Counted from the first letter of the stretch, positions 1-9,175 are shown. The stretch is 51,009 nucleotides of DNA from an uncultured Jannaschia sp. (GCF_947494055.1 NZ_CANLTR010000024.1:1-51009); one strand, 5' to 3'. The notes: a model not told the origin generated them from the sequence alone. A program made the numbers and translations.

Positions 1-16
1 GCAAAGGTGCTGACAT
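1..16 (-). CDS. 5' end of an unidentified gene leaving the window
   Basis: Only the first five codons (MSAPL) are inside the window. The start is supported by a strong Shine-Dalgarno sequence on the minus strand, GAGGAGG, about 8 bases before the ATG at position 16. Nothing can be said about the product. An inverted repeat (ATGAATC at 37-43, GATTCAT at 72-78) lies just upstream and could be an operator or chance. Confidence 0.45.
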
Positions 17-370
17 GGTCCATCCTCCTCAAAAGGATGAATCACACCGCCTCCCTCATGGGAATCCCCACGATTCATGTTTCGGCCGAAAAGCTCTATC
101 GCGGCGGCACAACCCGCCGCAGCTGACCCCGCCCGCACCCGTACGAAACGCCGCCTGAACCCGCCGTTGCCAACCGTCGCGCATGTCTCGCCCGCGAAAT
201 GGCGGTGCCGGCGAGCCTCGGTGCCCCACACTCGGCATGCCGTCCGAGGCGGGGGCGCGGACCTACATGTCGTTGATGCGCGCCGACGAGAACGCGGCTG
301 GTTTGGTTTGGCGCATATACTCGCTGGTGCCGCGAGAAAGCCGGGTCTTCGGCGTCTCGCCCGGCAGGAT
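17..370. other. Gene-free stretch left of scoB with one hairpin
   Basis: No supported gene. The only structure of note is an imperfect hairpin at 215-250: outer arms GCCTCGG (215-221) and CCGAGGC (244-250), and an inner TGCC/GGCA pairing. It lies about 120 bases downstream of the scoB stop on the minus strand and could end or stabilise that transcript, but it has no U-tract. A 63-codon plus-strand reading frame at 183-374 has no ribosome binding site and was not called. Confidence 0.4.
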
Positions 371-1000
371 CTAGGCGACCAGTGTCGCCTCGGTCAGATC
401 GCGCAGCTCCTGCTCGGTCACGCCGTCCGCGAGCTCGACGATGCGCAGGCCGCCTTCCACCACGTCGAGCACGCCGAGATTGGTGATGATCCGGTCGACC
501 ACGCCCGTCCCGGTGAGCGGCAGGGTGCATTCGCGCAGCACCTTCGATTCGCCGGCCTTGTTGGCATGGTCCATGACCACGATCACCCGGCCGACACCCG
601 CGACGAGGTCCATCGCGCCGCCCATGCCCTTCACCAGCTTGCCGGGGATCATCCAGTTCGCCAGATCGCCGTTCTCGGCCACCTCCATCGCGCCCAGGAT
701 CGCCATCGCGATCTTGCCGCCGCGGATCATGCCGAAGCTTGTGGCGCTGTCGAAATAGGCCGTCTTCGGCAGCTCGGTGATCGTCTGCTTGCCAGCGTTG
801 ATGAGGTCGGCATCCTCTTCCCCCTCGTAGGGGAAGGGGCCCATGCCGAGCATGCCGTTCTCCGATTGCAGCGTGACCTCGATGCCCTCGGGGACATGGT
901 TCGACACCATCGTCGGGATGCCGATGCCCAGATTGACGTACATGCCGTCCTCGAGCTCTTGCGCGGCACGGGCAGCCATTTGATCGCGGGTCCAGGGCAT
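371..1000 (-). CDS. scoB: 3-oxoacid CoA-transferase subunit B
   Basis: This is the catalytic beta subunit of a succinyl-CoA:3-ketoacid (or acetoacetate) CoA-transferase, which moves CoA between acyl groups during ketone-body or butyrate-type carbon use. At 209 aa it has the usual length. The conserved SENG motif (residues 46-49) carries the glutamate (E47) that forms the enzyme-CoA thioester in the family. The glycine-rich LGIGIPT segment near residue 24 is also typical. The ATG at 1000 is preceded by GGAG. The matching alpha subunit (scoA) lies upstream on the same strand, but two unrelated genes sit between them, which is unusual for this pair. The exact acyl substrate cannot be told from sequence. 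Confidence 0.93.
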   Translation of the reverse strand: MPWTRDQMAARAAQELEDGMYVNLGIGIPTMVSNHVPEGIEVTLQSENGMLGMGPFPYEGEEDADLINAGKQTITELPKTAYFDSATSFGMIRGGKIAMAILGAMEVAENGDLANWMIPGKLVKGMGGAMDLVAGVGRVIVVMDHANKAGESKVLRECTLPLTGTGVVDRIITNLGVLDVVEGGLRIVELADGVTEQELRDLTEATLVA

Positions 1001-1073
1001 GGGGGCTCCGTTCGATTGTCCTCACGCCGATATGACGCGCAAAGGGGTGTGGGCGCAAGCGAGCGGCGTCGGG

Positions 1074-1859
1074 TCAGGCTTCACCCCGCAGCCGGGGCAG
1101 GAGCGCGGTCAGGCAGGCGATGCCGTAATCCGCGTTCATGTGGCGCACGTCGAGTTGCGCCCGCTCGCCCTGACCGATCATCACGTCGGCGAAGCGTGCG
1201 TCGGTGAATCCCGAGGGCAGGATCGTCTCCGCCGGCTGTTCGGTGAAGGACAGGCCCGCCGTGGCCAGTCGTGCAGCATAGCGCCCGGCCAGATCGTCGA
1301 GTGCGGCGGCGACGCCGTCGCTGCGTTCGCTGAGGGGGATGCCACATTCGCGCTCGAAGATGCGGTCGGGTGCGGCGCCCGCAATGTTGGCGGGCATGCG
1401 CGGCTTGGCGTGGAACGTGACCTGCACGCCGTCGAGCCCCGACCAGGGATCGACCGGCAGGTAGGCGTCGACGATGTCGTCGAGGAAGGCATCGTAGGCT
1501 GCCCGCGACATCGTACGGCGAGCACCGGCCGAGCGGACCCCGTCGATATCGTTCTCGGCGAGCAGGCGCACGAACTCGATCGCGCCGTGCTCGTTGCCGA
1601 CGATCACGATATGGTCGAACGCCCCCGTGCGGATCGAAGCCCGACCGTTCATGGCGGTGATCTGCTCGACGAGGTTCGGGGGCTGCCGGACGCCCTCGAT
1701 CGCACCGAACTCGGTGGAGACGGGATCGAGCCGCATGCGGTAGTAGTTCTCACCGGCCAGCAGGAAGAATTCGACGTCCAGACCGGTCAGGTCCACTGAA
1801 TTGAATCCCTTGCGGAACGCCGCGAGATGCGAGTTTCCGATCAGCAGGACGCGCGTCAT
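1074..1859 (-). CDS. SGNH-hydrolase-like protein, function unknown
   Basis: The 261 aa product has no signal peptide or membrane segment. It begins with MTRVLLIGNSHLAAF, which resembles block I of the SGNH/GDSL hydrolase fold (G-N-S-H in place of G-D-S). A middle IVGNEHG segment could be the Gly/Asn block, and a C-terminal DVRHMNADYG could supply the Asp-His pair. That assignment is by pattern only. The start at 1859 overlaps the stop of the upstream GSCFA gene by 4 bases (ATGA), so the two are translationally coupled and probably act together. The long open frame continuing upstream to 2570 is a shadow of the GSCFA gene. The substrate is unknown; polysaccharide or acyl-ester modification is a guess from the fold. 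Confidence 0.75.
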   Translation of the reverse strand: MTRVLLIGNSHLAAFRKGFNSVDLTGLDVEFFLLAGENYYRMRLDPVSTEFGAIEGVRQPPNLVEQITAMNGRASIRTGAFDHIVIVGNEHGAIEFVRLLAENDIDGVRSAGARRTMSRAAYDAFLDDIVDAYLPVDPWSGLDGVQVTFHAKPRMPANIAGAAPDRIFERECGIPLSERSDGVAAALDDLAGRYAARLATAGLSFTEQPAETILPSGFTDARFADVMIGQGERAQLDVRHMNADYGIACLTALLPRLRGEA

Positions 1860-2920
1860 CGCGCGAAGGCCTCGAGCAGGACGTCCTCGCAGACCACGTC
1901 GCGGGCCGAGGCGGCGGTGATGGGGCTGCGGTTCGAGGACAGGCGCACGCGGCGCGGGGGCAGGTCGGGGGACTGGCCGTGCGCGCGCAGGAAGGCGCCC
2001 ATTGCCGTGGCGACCCCGGCGGCCGTCACCGAACGCAGGTTGGTGTCGTAGAACATACCGCGTGTCGATGGCGAGGTGATGATCTCGTAGGACGGGAAAT
2101 AGTCCACGTCGTCGAGCTCGGCCTCCAGCGTGCCGCAGACGGCGCGCAGGATGGCCTTGGAATGCGCGGTCGCGACTTCGACGTGCCGGCCGCTCGCCGT
2201 CGCGGTCAATGGCACCGGCGAAACGGTGACGAGGAACCGGACCTCCGGATTGGCGGCGCGCATCCGCTCCCGGACGGCGAGGAAATCGTCGCGGACCGCC
2301 TCGTAGCCGTAATTGCGGAAGGCGAAGACCTCCGGGTCGTAATCGCCGGCGATCGTGCCGGGGGCGGTCGGATAGACGGTCCCGGTCGCCCGGTGCTCCC
2401 AGGCCTCGGTCAGGCCGAAGGTGAAGACGACGAGGTCGCAAGCCTCGACCGCCGCGCGGACGCAGTCGAGATGCGCGGCCCGGTGCCGCGTGACGTCCTC
2501 CGGCGCGGGCAGGCCGTCCGGCTCGACATTGGGCCGGAGCGCGTCGTGGAACTGCCCGTCGCGCTCCCACACCGGCAAGGCGGGCGTGAAGGTGCCATCG
2601 ACCTCGGCGAGAAGCTGGCGCAGCTGGCGGATCGTGTAGATGTTGCCGTAACGCGCGGAATAGAGGCGGTAGCCGAAGCGCTGCGCCACCTCGTCGTCGA
2701 GGATGTCGGGCACCGGCTCGGTGTCGATCACGCCGAAACCCGCGCCGCGCAGGGCCCGCCCGACATGCTGCGCAAAGCAGGAGCCGGCCGTCAGGATACG
2801 GGTCGACGGCGCGATCGGAAACTTCGGCGTATAGATGTCGCCCGGGTCGAGCGGGGTGCGCGCGGCCACGCCGGTCCGCCAGTAGGCGCGGTCCGGCAAA
2901 TTCGCGTAGGGGCTCTTCAT
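1856..2920 (-). CDS. GSCFA-family protein (SGNH-like hydrolase)
   Basis: The 354 aa product contains the family-defining segment TAGSCFAQHVG near residue 43. It is followed by TFGLTEAWEH in the middle and TVSPVPL, matching the ordered blocks of GSCFA proteins (PF08885), a branch of the SGNH hydrolase fold. Family members are poorly characterised, and several lie near surface-polysaccharide genes. The chosen ATG at 2920 follows the scoA stop by 35 bases, and no clear ribosome binding site is visible, so the start is the least certain part. It ends in a 4-base overlap with the next SGNH-like gene. The pair is inserted between scoA and scoB, so it is probably co-transcribed with them. Confidence 0.85.
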   Translation of the reverse strand: MKSPYANLPDRAYWRTGVAARTPLDPGDIYTPKFPIAPSTRILTAGSCFAQHVGRALRGAGFGVIDTEPVPDILDDEVAQRFGYRLYSARYGNIYTIRQLRQLLAEVDGTFTPALPVWERDGQFHDALRPNVEPDGLPAPEDVTRHRAAHLDCVRAAVEACDLVVFTFGLTEAWEHRATGTVYPTAPGTIAGDYDPEVFAFRNYGYEAVRDDFLAVRERMRAANPEVRFLVTVSPVPLTATASGRHVEVATAHSKAILRAVCGTLEAELDDVDYFPSYEIITSPSTRGMFYDTNLRSVTAAGVATAMGAFLRAHGQSPDLPPRRVRLSSNRSPITAASARDVVCEDVLLEAFAR

Positions 2921-2955
2921 CGCTGTGCCGGAAGGAGGTGCCGCAACATCGCCCG

Positions 2956-3654
2956 TCAGGCCGCGGGCCGCGTCGTTCGCTGCTCGATGCGCTTCTCGTG
3001 CGCGCCCTGGATCAGGCGATGCACGTAGATGCCCGGCAGGTGGATCGTGTCGGGGTCGAGCGCGCCGCGCGGCACGATCTCCTCCACCTCGGCCACGCAG
3101 ACCTTGCCGCACATCGCGGCGGGCGGATTGAAGTTCCGCGCCGTCTTGCGGAACATGAGATTGCCGGTGTCGTCGGCCTTCCAGGCCTTCACGATGGAAA
3201 GGTCGGCGACGAGGCCGCGCTCGAGGATGTAGGTCTCGCCGTCGAACTCCTTGTGCTCCTTGCCCTCGGCGACCAGCGTGCCGACGCCGGTCTTTGTGTA
3301 GAAGCCCGGGATGCCGCAGCCGCCGGCCCGCATCCGCTCCGCAAGTGTGCCCTGCGGATTGAACTCGAGCTCCAGCTCGCCGGAGAGATACTGGCGCATG
3401 AACTCGGCGTTCTCGCCCACGTAGGAGGAGATCATCTTCCTGACCTGCCGGGTCTGCAGCAGGATGCCGATGCCGAAATCGTCGACGCCCGCATTGTTCG
3501 ACGCGAAGGTCAGGTCCTTCGTTCCGGCCTCCCGGATGGCGTTCAACAGCAGCTCCGGGATCCCGCAGAGCCCGAACCCCCCGGCCGCGATGAACATCCC
3601 GTCGCGCAGCAACCCGTCCAGCGCCTCGGTCGCCGATCCAAAGACCTTGTCCAT
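2956..3654 (-). CDS. scoA: 3-oxoacid CoA-transferase subunit A
   Basis: This is the alpha subunit of the CoA-transferase completed by scoB. The 232 aa product carries the glycine-rich [12 protein letters not shown] segment (about residues 27-38), the usual alpha-subunit signature. The start at 3654 (MDKVFG) was preferred to the upstream ATG at 3690 because GGGGAA precedes it and family members begin at this point. It is the first gene of the minus-strand group scoA - GSCFA - SGNH - scoB and is followed after 35 bases by the GSCFA gene. Known role of the family: activating acetoacetate or related 3-oxoacids with succinyl-CoA or acetyl-CoA. Confidence 0.93.
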   Translation of the reverse strand: MDKVFGSATEALDGLLRDGMFIAAGGFGLCGIPELLLNAIREAGTKDLTFASNNAGVDDFGIGILLQTRQVRKMISSYVGENAEFMRQYLSGELELEFNPQGTLAERMRAGGCGIPGFYTKTGVGTLVAEGKEHKEFDGETYILERGLVADLSIVKAWKADDTGNLMFRKTARNFNPPAAMCGKVCVAEVEEIVPRGALDPDTIHLPGIYVHRLIQGAHEKRIEQRTTRPAA

Positions 3655-3711
3655 CCCGCGTTCCCCGTTCCCGTGTCGTCCCGTCTGCACTAGCGGAGGG
3701 GCCGCTGCCTT

Positions 3712-4824
3712 TCAATCGGCCCGCTTCGCGGAGTCCGTGCGGGCCGCGGCCATCTCCCCGATGAGCCCGCTCGCGAAGGCCGAGAAGGCGGGGCCTGGCT
3801 GGCGGGCGGCGAAGGTCGCGGCGAAGGGGTCGGGCGCGGCGATATCGCTGCCGGACAGGCGGGCGAGGACGGCGTGGCCGCAGAACGGCACATAGACCTC
3901 CGAATAGCCGCCCTCGTGCGCCATCACCAGACGGCCGCTGCAGATCTCGTCCGCCAGCGCCATGACCTGCGCCGTCATCGTGTCGAAGGTCTCCGCCGTG
4001 GCGAGCATCCGGCCGAGCGGATCGAGCGGCGACGCGTCGAAGCCGCAGGCGACGACGATCGCCTCCGGCGCATGCGCCCGGATCGCGGGCAGCACCAGCC
4101 GGTCCATCGCCTCGAGATAGGTCGCGTGCCCGGCACCGGCGGGCAGGGGGACGTTGAGATTGGCGATGGCATCGGTGTCGAACCCGCCGGTGTCGAGCGG
4201 GTAGTTCCGGTCCTGGTGGATCGAGATCGTCAGCACGTCGGGATCGTCCGCGAAGATCGCCTCCGTCCCGTTGCCGTGGTGCACGTCCCAGTCGAGCACG
4301 GCGATCCGGCGACAGTGGCCGCGCGCCTGCGCCCGCCGGATCGCGAGGGCGATGTTGGCCATGAGGCAGAAGCCGTTCGCCCAGTCCGGCAGACAATGAT
4401 GCCCCGGCGGCCGGCTGAGCGCGTAGGCGTTGTCGAGCCCGCCGGTCAGTACCGCCTCCAGCGCCTCGGTCACCAGCCCGGCGGAAAGCCGCGCGATGTC
4501 GTAGCCGCCGGGCCCGAACGGCGCGCGCAGGCCGAGCTCGCCGCCGCCCGCCGCCGAAGCCTCCGCGAAGGCGTCGAGATAATGCGCCGGGTGGACGCGC
4601 AGCAGGTCCTCCCGGTCGAGCGGTTCGGCCGTCCGGACGTCGAGGGCGTCCATCAGGCCCGTGACCCGCATCAGGTTCACGAGCCGCCGCTTGGTCTCCG
4701 GGTCCTCCGGCAGGCCGCCACCCCCGGCGATGGGCTGCACCAACCCGCCGACCGGCGCAATATGGGCGTAATTTCCTCCGCCGTGCCAGAGACAGCGCTC
4801 GTCGTGGAAGAATCCGGTCGCCAT
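3712..4824 (-). CDS. Class II histone-deacetylase-like amidohydrolase
   Basis: This 370 aa protein belongs to the arginase/deacetylase fold that includes bacterial HDAC-like enzymes and acetylpolyamine amidohydrolases. Visible catalytic elements are the paired histidines in RPPGHHC (H142, H143), the zinc ligands D180 and H182 in LDWDVHHGNGT, D268 in DASPLDP, and the tyrosine of HEGGY (Y307). Length and residue positions agree closely with bacterial class II HDAC-like amidohydrolases of about 370 aa. All zinc and charge-relay residues are present, so the enzyme is probably active. The natural substrate could be an acetylated polyamine, an acyl-lysine or another small amide. It starts 2 bases after the glyA stop and may share the glyA transcript. 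Confidence 0.9.
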   Translation of the reverse strand: MATGFFHDERCLWHGGGNYAHIAPVGGLVQPIAGGGGLPEDPETKRRLVNLMRVTGLMDALDVRTAEPLDREDLLRVHPAHYLDAFAEASAAGGGELGLRAPFGPGGYDIARLSAGLVTEALEAVLTGGLDNAYALSRPPGHHCLPDWANGFCLMANIALAIRRAQARGHCRRIAVLDWDVHHGNGTEAIFADDPDVLTISIHQDRNYPLDTGGFDTDAIANLNVPLPAGAGHATYLEAMDRLVLPAIRAHAPEAIVVACGFDASPLDPLGRMLATAETFDTMTAQVMALADEICSGRLVMAHEGGYSEVYVPFCGHAVLARLSGSDIAAPDPFAATFAARQPGPAFSAFASGLIGEMAAARTDSAKRAD

Positions 4825-4826
4825 CC

Positions 4827-6122
4827 TCAGAGGTCGGGATAGACGGGGTACTGCTCGCAGAGCGCCTGCACCCGCGTCTTAACGCCGGCGTCGACCTCGC
4901 CGTTGCCGTCCGCCCCGTTGGTCGCGAGCCCGTCCACGACCTCCACGATCAGGTCGCCGATTTGCCGGAACTCCGCCTCGCCGAAGCCGCGCGTCGTGCC
5001 GGCCGGTGTGCCAAGGCGGATGCCGCTGGTCACGGTGGGCTTCTCGTCGTCGAAGGGGATGCCATTCTTGTTGCAGGTGATATGCGCCCGGCCGAGCGCC
5101 TTCTCGGTGTCGTTGCCCTTCACGCCCTTGGGGCGCAGGTCGACCAGCATCAGATGCGTGTCGGTGCCGCCGGTGACGATGTCGAGCCCGCCGCGCATGA
5201 GCTGGTCGGCCAGCGCCTGCGCGTTGGCGATGACCTGGGCCTGATAGTCCCGGAAGCCGGGGCGCAGCGCCTCGCCGAAGGCCACCGCCTTGCCGGCGAT
5301 GACGTGCATCAGCGGGCCGCCCTGGATGCCCGGGAAAATGGCCGAGTTTACCTTCTTCGCGATCGCCTCGTCGTCCGTCAGGATCATGCCGCCGCGCGGG
5401 CCCCGGAGCGTCTTGTGCGTGGTGGTCGTCGCGACATGCGCGTGCGGGAAGGGAGAGGGGTAGTGGCCCGACGCAACAAGCCCCGCGAAATGCGCCATGT
5501 CCACGAGGAGGTAGGCCCCCACCTCGTCGGCCACCGCGCGCATCTTCGCGAAGTCGATGATCCGGGGGATGGCCGAGCCGCCGGCAATGATGAGCTTCGG
5601 CTGATGCTCGACGGCGAGCTCGCGGACCTGGTCGTAGTCGAGCTGCATGTCCTGCCGCCGGACGCCGTACTGAATCGCGTTGAACCACTTGCCGGAGAGG
5701 TTCGGCCGCGCGCCGTGGGTCAGGTGGCCGCCCGCGTCGAGCGACATGCCGAGGATCGTGTCGCCCGGCTTGATCAGCGCGGTGAACACGCCCTGGTTGG
5801 CCTGGCTTCCGGAGTTCGGCTGCACGTTGGCGTAGGTGCAGCCGAAGAGCTGCGTCGCACGCTCCATCGCCAGGTTCTCGGCCACGTCCACGAACTGGCA
5901 GCCGCCGTAATAGCGCTTGCCCGGATAGCCCTCGGCGTACTTGTTCGTCATCACGCCGCCCTGCGCCTCCATCACGGCGCGGCTGACGATGTTCTCCGAC
6001 GCGATCAGTTCGATCTCGTCGCGCTGCCGCCCGAGTTCGAGGCGCATGGCCTCGGCGATCTCCGGATCGCTTTCGGCGAGGCTGGCGGAGAAGAAGTTCG
6101 GGTCGCGATGCGGGGCGTTCAT
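4827..6122 (-). CDS. glyA: Serine hydroxymethyltransferase
   Basis: A PLP enzyme interconverting serine and glycine while loading tetrahydrofolate with a one-carbon unit; a main source of methylene-THF. The 431 aa length is normal. The PLP lysine is K237 in the [14 protein letters not shown] motif. The N-terminal [11 protein letters not shown] and the PGKRYYGG segment are diagnostic. The ATG at 6122 begins the mature-type sequence [11 protein letters not shown]. It is divergent from nadK, with a 152-base spacer holding an 8-base inverted repeat (6184-6191 and 6218-6225). Confidence 0.98.
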   Translation of the reverse strand: MNAPHRDPNFFSASLAESDPEIAEAMRLELGRQRDEIELIASENIVSRAVMEAQGGVMTNKYAEGYPGKRYYGGCQFVDVAENLAMERATQLFGCTYANVQPNSGSQANQGVFTALIKPGDTILGMSLDAGGHLTHGARPNLSGKWFNAIQYGVRRQDMQLDYDQVRELAVEHQPKLIIAGGSAIPRIIDFAKMRAVADEVGAYLLVDMAHFAGLVASGHYPSPFPHAHVATTTTHKTLRGPRGGMILTDDEAIAKKVNSAIFPGIQGGPLMHVIAGKAVAFGEALRPGFRDYQAQVIANAQALADQLMRGGLDIVTGGTDTHLMLVDLRPKGVKGNDTEKALGRAHITCNKNGIPFDDEKPTVTSGIRLGTPAGTTRGFGEAEFRQIGDLIVEVVDGLATNGADGNGEVDAGVKTRVQALCEQYPVYPDL

Positions 6123-6183
6123 GGGGCAGACTCCTGTCGGACGATGGCGGACTCATACGCGTTGACGGGTCGGTAATAAAGCG

Positions 6184-6225
6184 GGCAAGCGTCACATGGC
6201 GCCGCGCGAACGACCCGCGCTTGCC
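6184..6225. repeat. Inverted repeat in the glyA-nadK divergent spacer
   Basis: GGCAAGCG (6184-6191) and its exact reverse complement CGCTTGCC (6218-6225) are separated by 26 GC-rich bases. The element sits about 50 bases before the nadK start and 60 bases before glyA. It could form a leader hairpin in the nadK mRNA or be a regulator site. No known operator was recognised. Confidence 0.4.
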
Positions 6226-6274
6226 TTTCGGGGGGCCAGGCGACAACCCTTCCGGACCACGACCGGGACCGGAC

Positions 6275-7042
6275 ATGCCGCGCGCCAAGAACATCGCCTT
6301 CCTCGCCTCGGCGACCCCCGAAGCGCAGATCGCCTGCGAACGCCTCGTCGCGCGCTACGGCCAGGAAGCGGTCGAGACCGCGCAGGTGATCGTGGCGCTC
6401 GGCGGCGACGGCTTCATGCTGGAGACCCTGCACGGCACCATGCATGTCGACGCGCCGGTCTACGGGATGAATCGCGGGACGGTCGGCTTCCTGATGAACA
6501 CCTACCGCGAGACCGGCCTGACGGGGCGGCTCGCGCAGGCGGAGGAGGCACGGATCAACCCGCTCCGGATGGTGGCCACGCGCGAGAGCGGGGAGGTCGT
6601 CGAGGCGTTGGCGATCAACGAGGTGTCGCTCCTGCGGGCCGGGCCGCAGGCGTCGCGGCTCAGCATCTCGGTCGACGGACGGGTGCGGATGGAGGAGCTG
6701 GTCTGCGACGGGGCGCTGGTCTGCACGCCCGCGGGCTCGACGGCCTACAACTATTCCGCGCACGGACCGATCCTGCCGATCGGATCGGAAGTGCTCGCGC
6801 TGACCGCGATGGCGGCGTTCCGGCCCCGGCGCTGGCGCGGCGCGCTCTTGCCCAAGGTGGCGTATGTCCGCTTCGACGTGCTCGATCCCGAGAAGCGCCC
6901 GATGATGGCGGAGGCGGACGGTCAGTCGGTGCGCGACGTCGTCTCCGTCGAGGTCGCGAGCGAGCCATCGGTCTGCCACCGCCTGCTCTTCGATCCGGGG
7001 CATGGGCTCGAGGAGCGGCTGCTACGGGAGCAGTTCACCTGA
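6275..7042 (+). CDS. nadK: NAD kinase
   Basis: Phosphorylates NAD to NADP in the cytoplasm, setting the NADP pool. The 255 aa protein has the GGDG motif (ALGGDGFML, about residues 47-55) that binds ATP and acts in catalysis, the second NE motif (AINEVSLLR) and the CTPAGSTAYN segment that contacts NAD. The ATG at 6275 was chosen over the upstream in-frame ATG at 6221 because a GGGA ribosome site precedes it and family members begin MPRAKNIAF-like here. It is a compact alphaproteobacterial form without a long N-terminal extension. metG follows after 129 bases on the same strand. Confidence 0.95.
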   Translation: MPRAKNIAFLASATPEAQIACERLVARYGQEAVETAQVIVALGGDGFMLETLHGTMHVDAPVYGMNRGTVGFLMNTYRETGLTGRLAQAEEARINPLRMVATRESGEVVEALAINEVSLLRAGPQASRLSISVDGRVRMEELVCDGALVCTPAGSTAYNYSAHGPILPIGSEVLALTAMAAFRPRRWRGALLPKVAYVRFDVLDPEKRPMMAEADGQSVRDVVSVEVASEPSVCHRLLFDPGHGLEERLLREQFT

Positions 7043-7092
7043 TCTGACTCGCCCGGGGCCGTTCGGTGGTTGAGTATTTGAGCCAAGAAGAA

Positions 7093-7141
7093 GGGGCCGG
7101 TCGCGTTTCGGGCCCCGGTTGCGGGGCGGGGCGGGGCGGGG
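7093..7141 (+). promoter_or_regulatory. Hairpin plus perfect G-quadruplex motif in the metG leader
   Basis: Between nadK and metG, a GGGGCC/GGCCCC stem (7093-7098 with 7111-7116) is followed at 7123-7141 by four runs of four G separated by single C residues, (GGGGC)3GGGG. This is a textbook four-tetrad G-quadruplex pattern on the coding strand, so it would also be present in the mRNA. It ends 30 bases before the metG ATG. The structural potential is direct from sequence; any effect on translation or transcription is inference. Confidence 0.6.
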
Positions 7142-7171
7142 ATAGAAGCGCCCGACATCCGGAGACCGCCC

Positions 7172-8881
7172 ATGCCCCGCACGCTCATCACCTCGGCCCT
7201 GCCCTACATCAACGGGATCAAGCATCTCGGGAACATGGTCGGCTCCCAGCTTCCGGCGGACCTCCATGCCCGCTACCTCCGGGCGCGGGGTCACGAGGTG
7301 ATGTTCATCTGCGCCACCGACGAGCACGGCACGCCCGCCGAGATCGCCGCCGCCAGGGCCGGGCAGCCGGTGGCGGAATACTGCGCCGAGATGTGGCAGG
7401 TGCAGAAGGACCTCGCCGACGGGTTCCGGCTGTCCTTCGATCATTTCGGCCGCTCCTCCTCGCCTCAGAACCGGCGGCTGACGCAGCATTTCGCCGGACG
7501 GCTCGATAAGGCCGGACTCATCGAGGAGCGGTCCTCGCGGCAGGTCTATTCCAACGCGGATGGCCGCTTCCTGCCCGACCGCTACGTCGAGGGGACGTGC
7601 CCGAATTGCGGATACGACCGCGCGCGGGGGGACCAGTGCGAGAACTGCACCAAGCAGCTCGACCCGACCGACCTGATCGAGCCGCGCTCGGCCATCTCCG
7701 GCTCCACCGATCTGGAGGTGCGCGAGACGAAGCACCTGTTCCTGTTGCAATCGAGGCTCCGGGGCGATCTCGACGCCTGGATCGACCGGCAGACGGACTG
7801 GCCGGTCCTGACGACGTCGATCGCGAAGAAGTGGCTGCACGACGGCGACGGGCTGCAGGATCGCGGCATCACCCGGGACCTCGACTGGGGCGTGCCGGTC
7901 CGCAAGGGCGACGAGCCCTGGCCGGGGATGGAGGGCAAGGTCTTCTACGTCTGGTTCGACGCGCCGATCGAGTACATCGCCGCGACGAACGAATGGGCGG
8001 ACGCGAACGGGGGCGACTGGGAACGGTGGTGGCGCACCGACAAGGGCGCGGACGACGTGCGCTACGTCCAGTTCATGGGCAAGGACAACGTGCCGTTCCA
8101 CACGCTGAGTTTCCCCGCGACGATCCTCGGCTCCGGCGAACCGTGGAAAACGGTCGATTACCTGAAGTCGTTCAACTACCTGAATTACGACGGCGGCCAG
8201 TTCTCGACCTCGCAGGGGCGGGGCGTGTTCATGGACCAGGCGCTCGAGGTGCTGCCGGCCGATTACTGGCGCTGGTGGCTCCTGTCGCACGTCCCCGAGA
8301 GTTCGGACACGGAGTTCACCTGGGAGGCGTTCCAGACCGACGTGAACAAGGATCTGGCCGACGTGCTGGGCAACTTCGTGAGCCGGGTGACCAAGTTCTG
8401 CCGCTCGAAGTTCGGCGAGGAAGTGCCGGCCGGGGGCGCGTGGGGGCCGCGCGAGACGGCGTTGGCGGAGACGCTCGCGATCCGGCTCGCAAATTACGAG
8501 CGCCACATGGATGCCATCGAGATTCGGAAGTCCGCGGCGGAACTGCGTTCGATCTGGGTCGCGGGCAACGAGTACCTGCAGGAGGCCGCGCCCTGGGCCA
8601 CGTTCAAGACCGACTTGGAGACGGCGGCGATGCAGATACGTCTGGGCCTGAACCTCGTCCGTCTCTATGCTGTGCTGTCCGCGCCCTTCGTGCCGGACGC
8701 CGCCGCGACGATGCTGACGGCGATGCGGGTCGAGGGGGCGGACTGGCCCACGGATATGGCGGAGGCGCTCGGGGCGTTGCCGGCGGGCCATGCCTTCGAC
8801 GTGCCTGACGTCATGTTCGCCAAGATCACCGACGAGCGGCGCGCGGACTGGGCCGAACGGTTCGCCGGCACGCGCGGCTGA
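7172..8881 (+). CDS. metG: Methionine--tRNA ligase
   Basis: Charges tRNA-Met with methionine. The 569 aa class I synthetase shows HLGN (residues 18-21, the HIGH element), a zinc knuckle with CPNC (143-146) and CENC (156-159), and QFSTSQG (343-349) at the place of the KMSKS loop. The FSTS version is known in a subgroup of MetRS enzymes, so this is not damage. There is no C-terminal EMAP/Arc1p-like dimerisation domain; the protein ends shortly after the anticodon-binding helical domain. The start [12 protein letters not shown] matches family N-termini. A G-rich structured leader lies just upstream. Confidence 0.97.
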   Translation: MPRTLITSALPYINGIKHLGNMVGSQLPADLHARYLRARGHEVMFICATDEHGTPAEIAAARAGQPVAEYCAEMWQVQKDLADGFRLSFDHFGRSSSPQNRRLTQHFAGRLDKAGLIEERSSRQVYSNADGRFLPDRYVEGTCPNCGYDRARGDQCENCTKQLDPTDLIEPRSAISGSTDLEVRETKHLFLLQSRLRGDLDAWIDRQTDWPVLTTSIAKKWLHDGDGLQDRGITRDLDWGVPVRKGDEPWPGMEGKVFYVWFDAPIEYIAATNEWADANGGDWERWWRTDKGADDVRYVQFMGKDNVPFHTLSFPATILGSGEPWKTVDYLKSFNYLNYDGGQFSTSQGRGVFMDQALEVLPADYWRWWLLSHVPESSDTEFTWEAFQTDVNKDLADVLGNFVSRVTKFCRSKFGEEVPAGGAWGPRETALAETLAIRLANYERHMDAIEIRKSAAELRSIWVAGNEYLQEAAPWATFKTDLETAAMQIRLGLNLVRLYAVLSAPFVPDAAATMLTAMRVEGADWPTDMAEALGALPAGHAFDVPDVMFAKITDERRADWAERFAGTRG

Positions 8882-8953
8882 GGCGGGGTGCCGCAGCCGG
8901 GAACCGAATCCCGCTGTGGAACATTAACGGAACACAACCCATAGGAGGCTTTC

Positions 8954-9175
8954 ATGGCCGACATGACCGACACCCCGAAGCAGGACGCCCCCGGCAACGC
9001 CGAGAAGGACCCGAGCGACTGGACGACCGGCGGCGAGCCGATGACCGGCGCGCAGGCGAGCTACCTCAAGACGCTCTCCGAGGAGGCGGGGGAGGAGTTC
9101 GACCCGGAAATGAGCAAGGCCGACGCCTCCAAGCGCATCGACGCGCTGCAGGAGAAGACGGGTCGCGGCGCCTGA
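8954..9175 (+). CDS. DUF3072 small protein
   Basis: A 73 aa acidic, soluble protein whose core GGEPMTGAQASYLKTLSEEA followed by a KADASKRIDALQ-type segment matches DUF3072. Its biochemical function is not known. It has an excellent ribosome binding site (AGGAGG, 7 bases before the ATG) and its own intrinsic terminator at 9202-9228, so it is probably a separate, well-expressed unit. No signal peptide or membrane segment is present. Confidence 0.88.
   Translation: MADMTDTPKQDAPGNAEKDPSDWTTGGEPMTGAQASYLKTLSEEAGEEFDPEMSKADASKRIDALQEKTGRGA

Noticed and set aside
183-374. Small 63-codon plus-strand frame before scoB
   Set aside because: No ribosome site, no recognisable domain, and it runs into the end of scoB on the opposite strand.
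2938-3693. Plus-strand frame behind a strong AAGGAGG at 2931-2937
   Set aside because: It is antisense to scoA and has a biased shadow composition; the purine-rich run is coincidental.
1856-4396. A very long minus-strand reading frame of 846 codons
   Set aside because: Its first part lies in another frame over the HDAC-like and scoA genes; only the part from 2920 down is the GSCFA gene. High GC makes long false frames common.
7172-8881. Loss of the KMSKS motif in metG as a sign of inactivation
   Set aside because: FSTS at the same place is a known variant in a subgroup of methionyl-tRNA synthetases, and all other motifs are intact.
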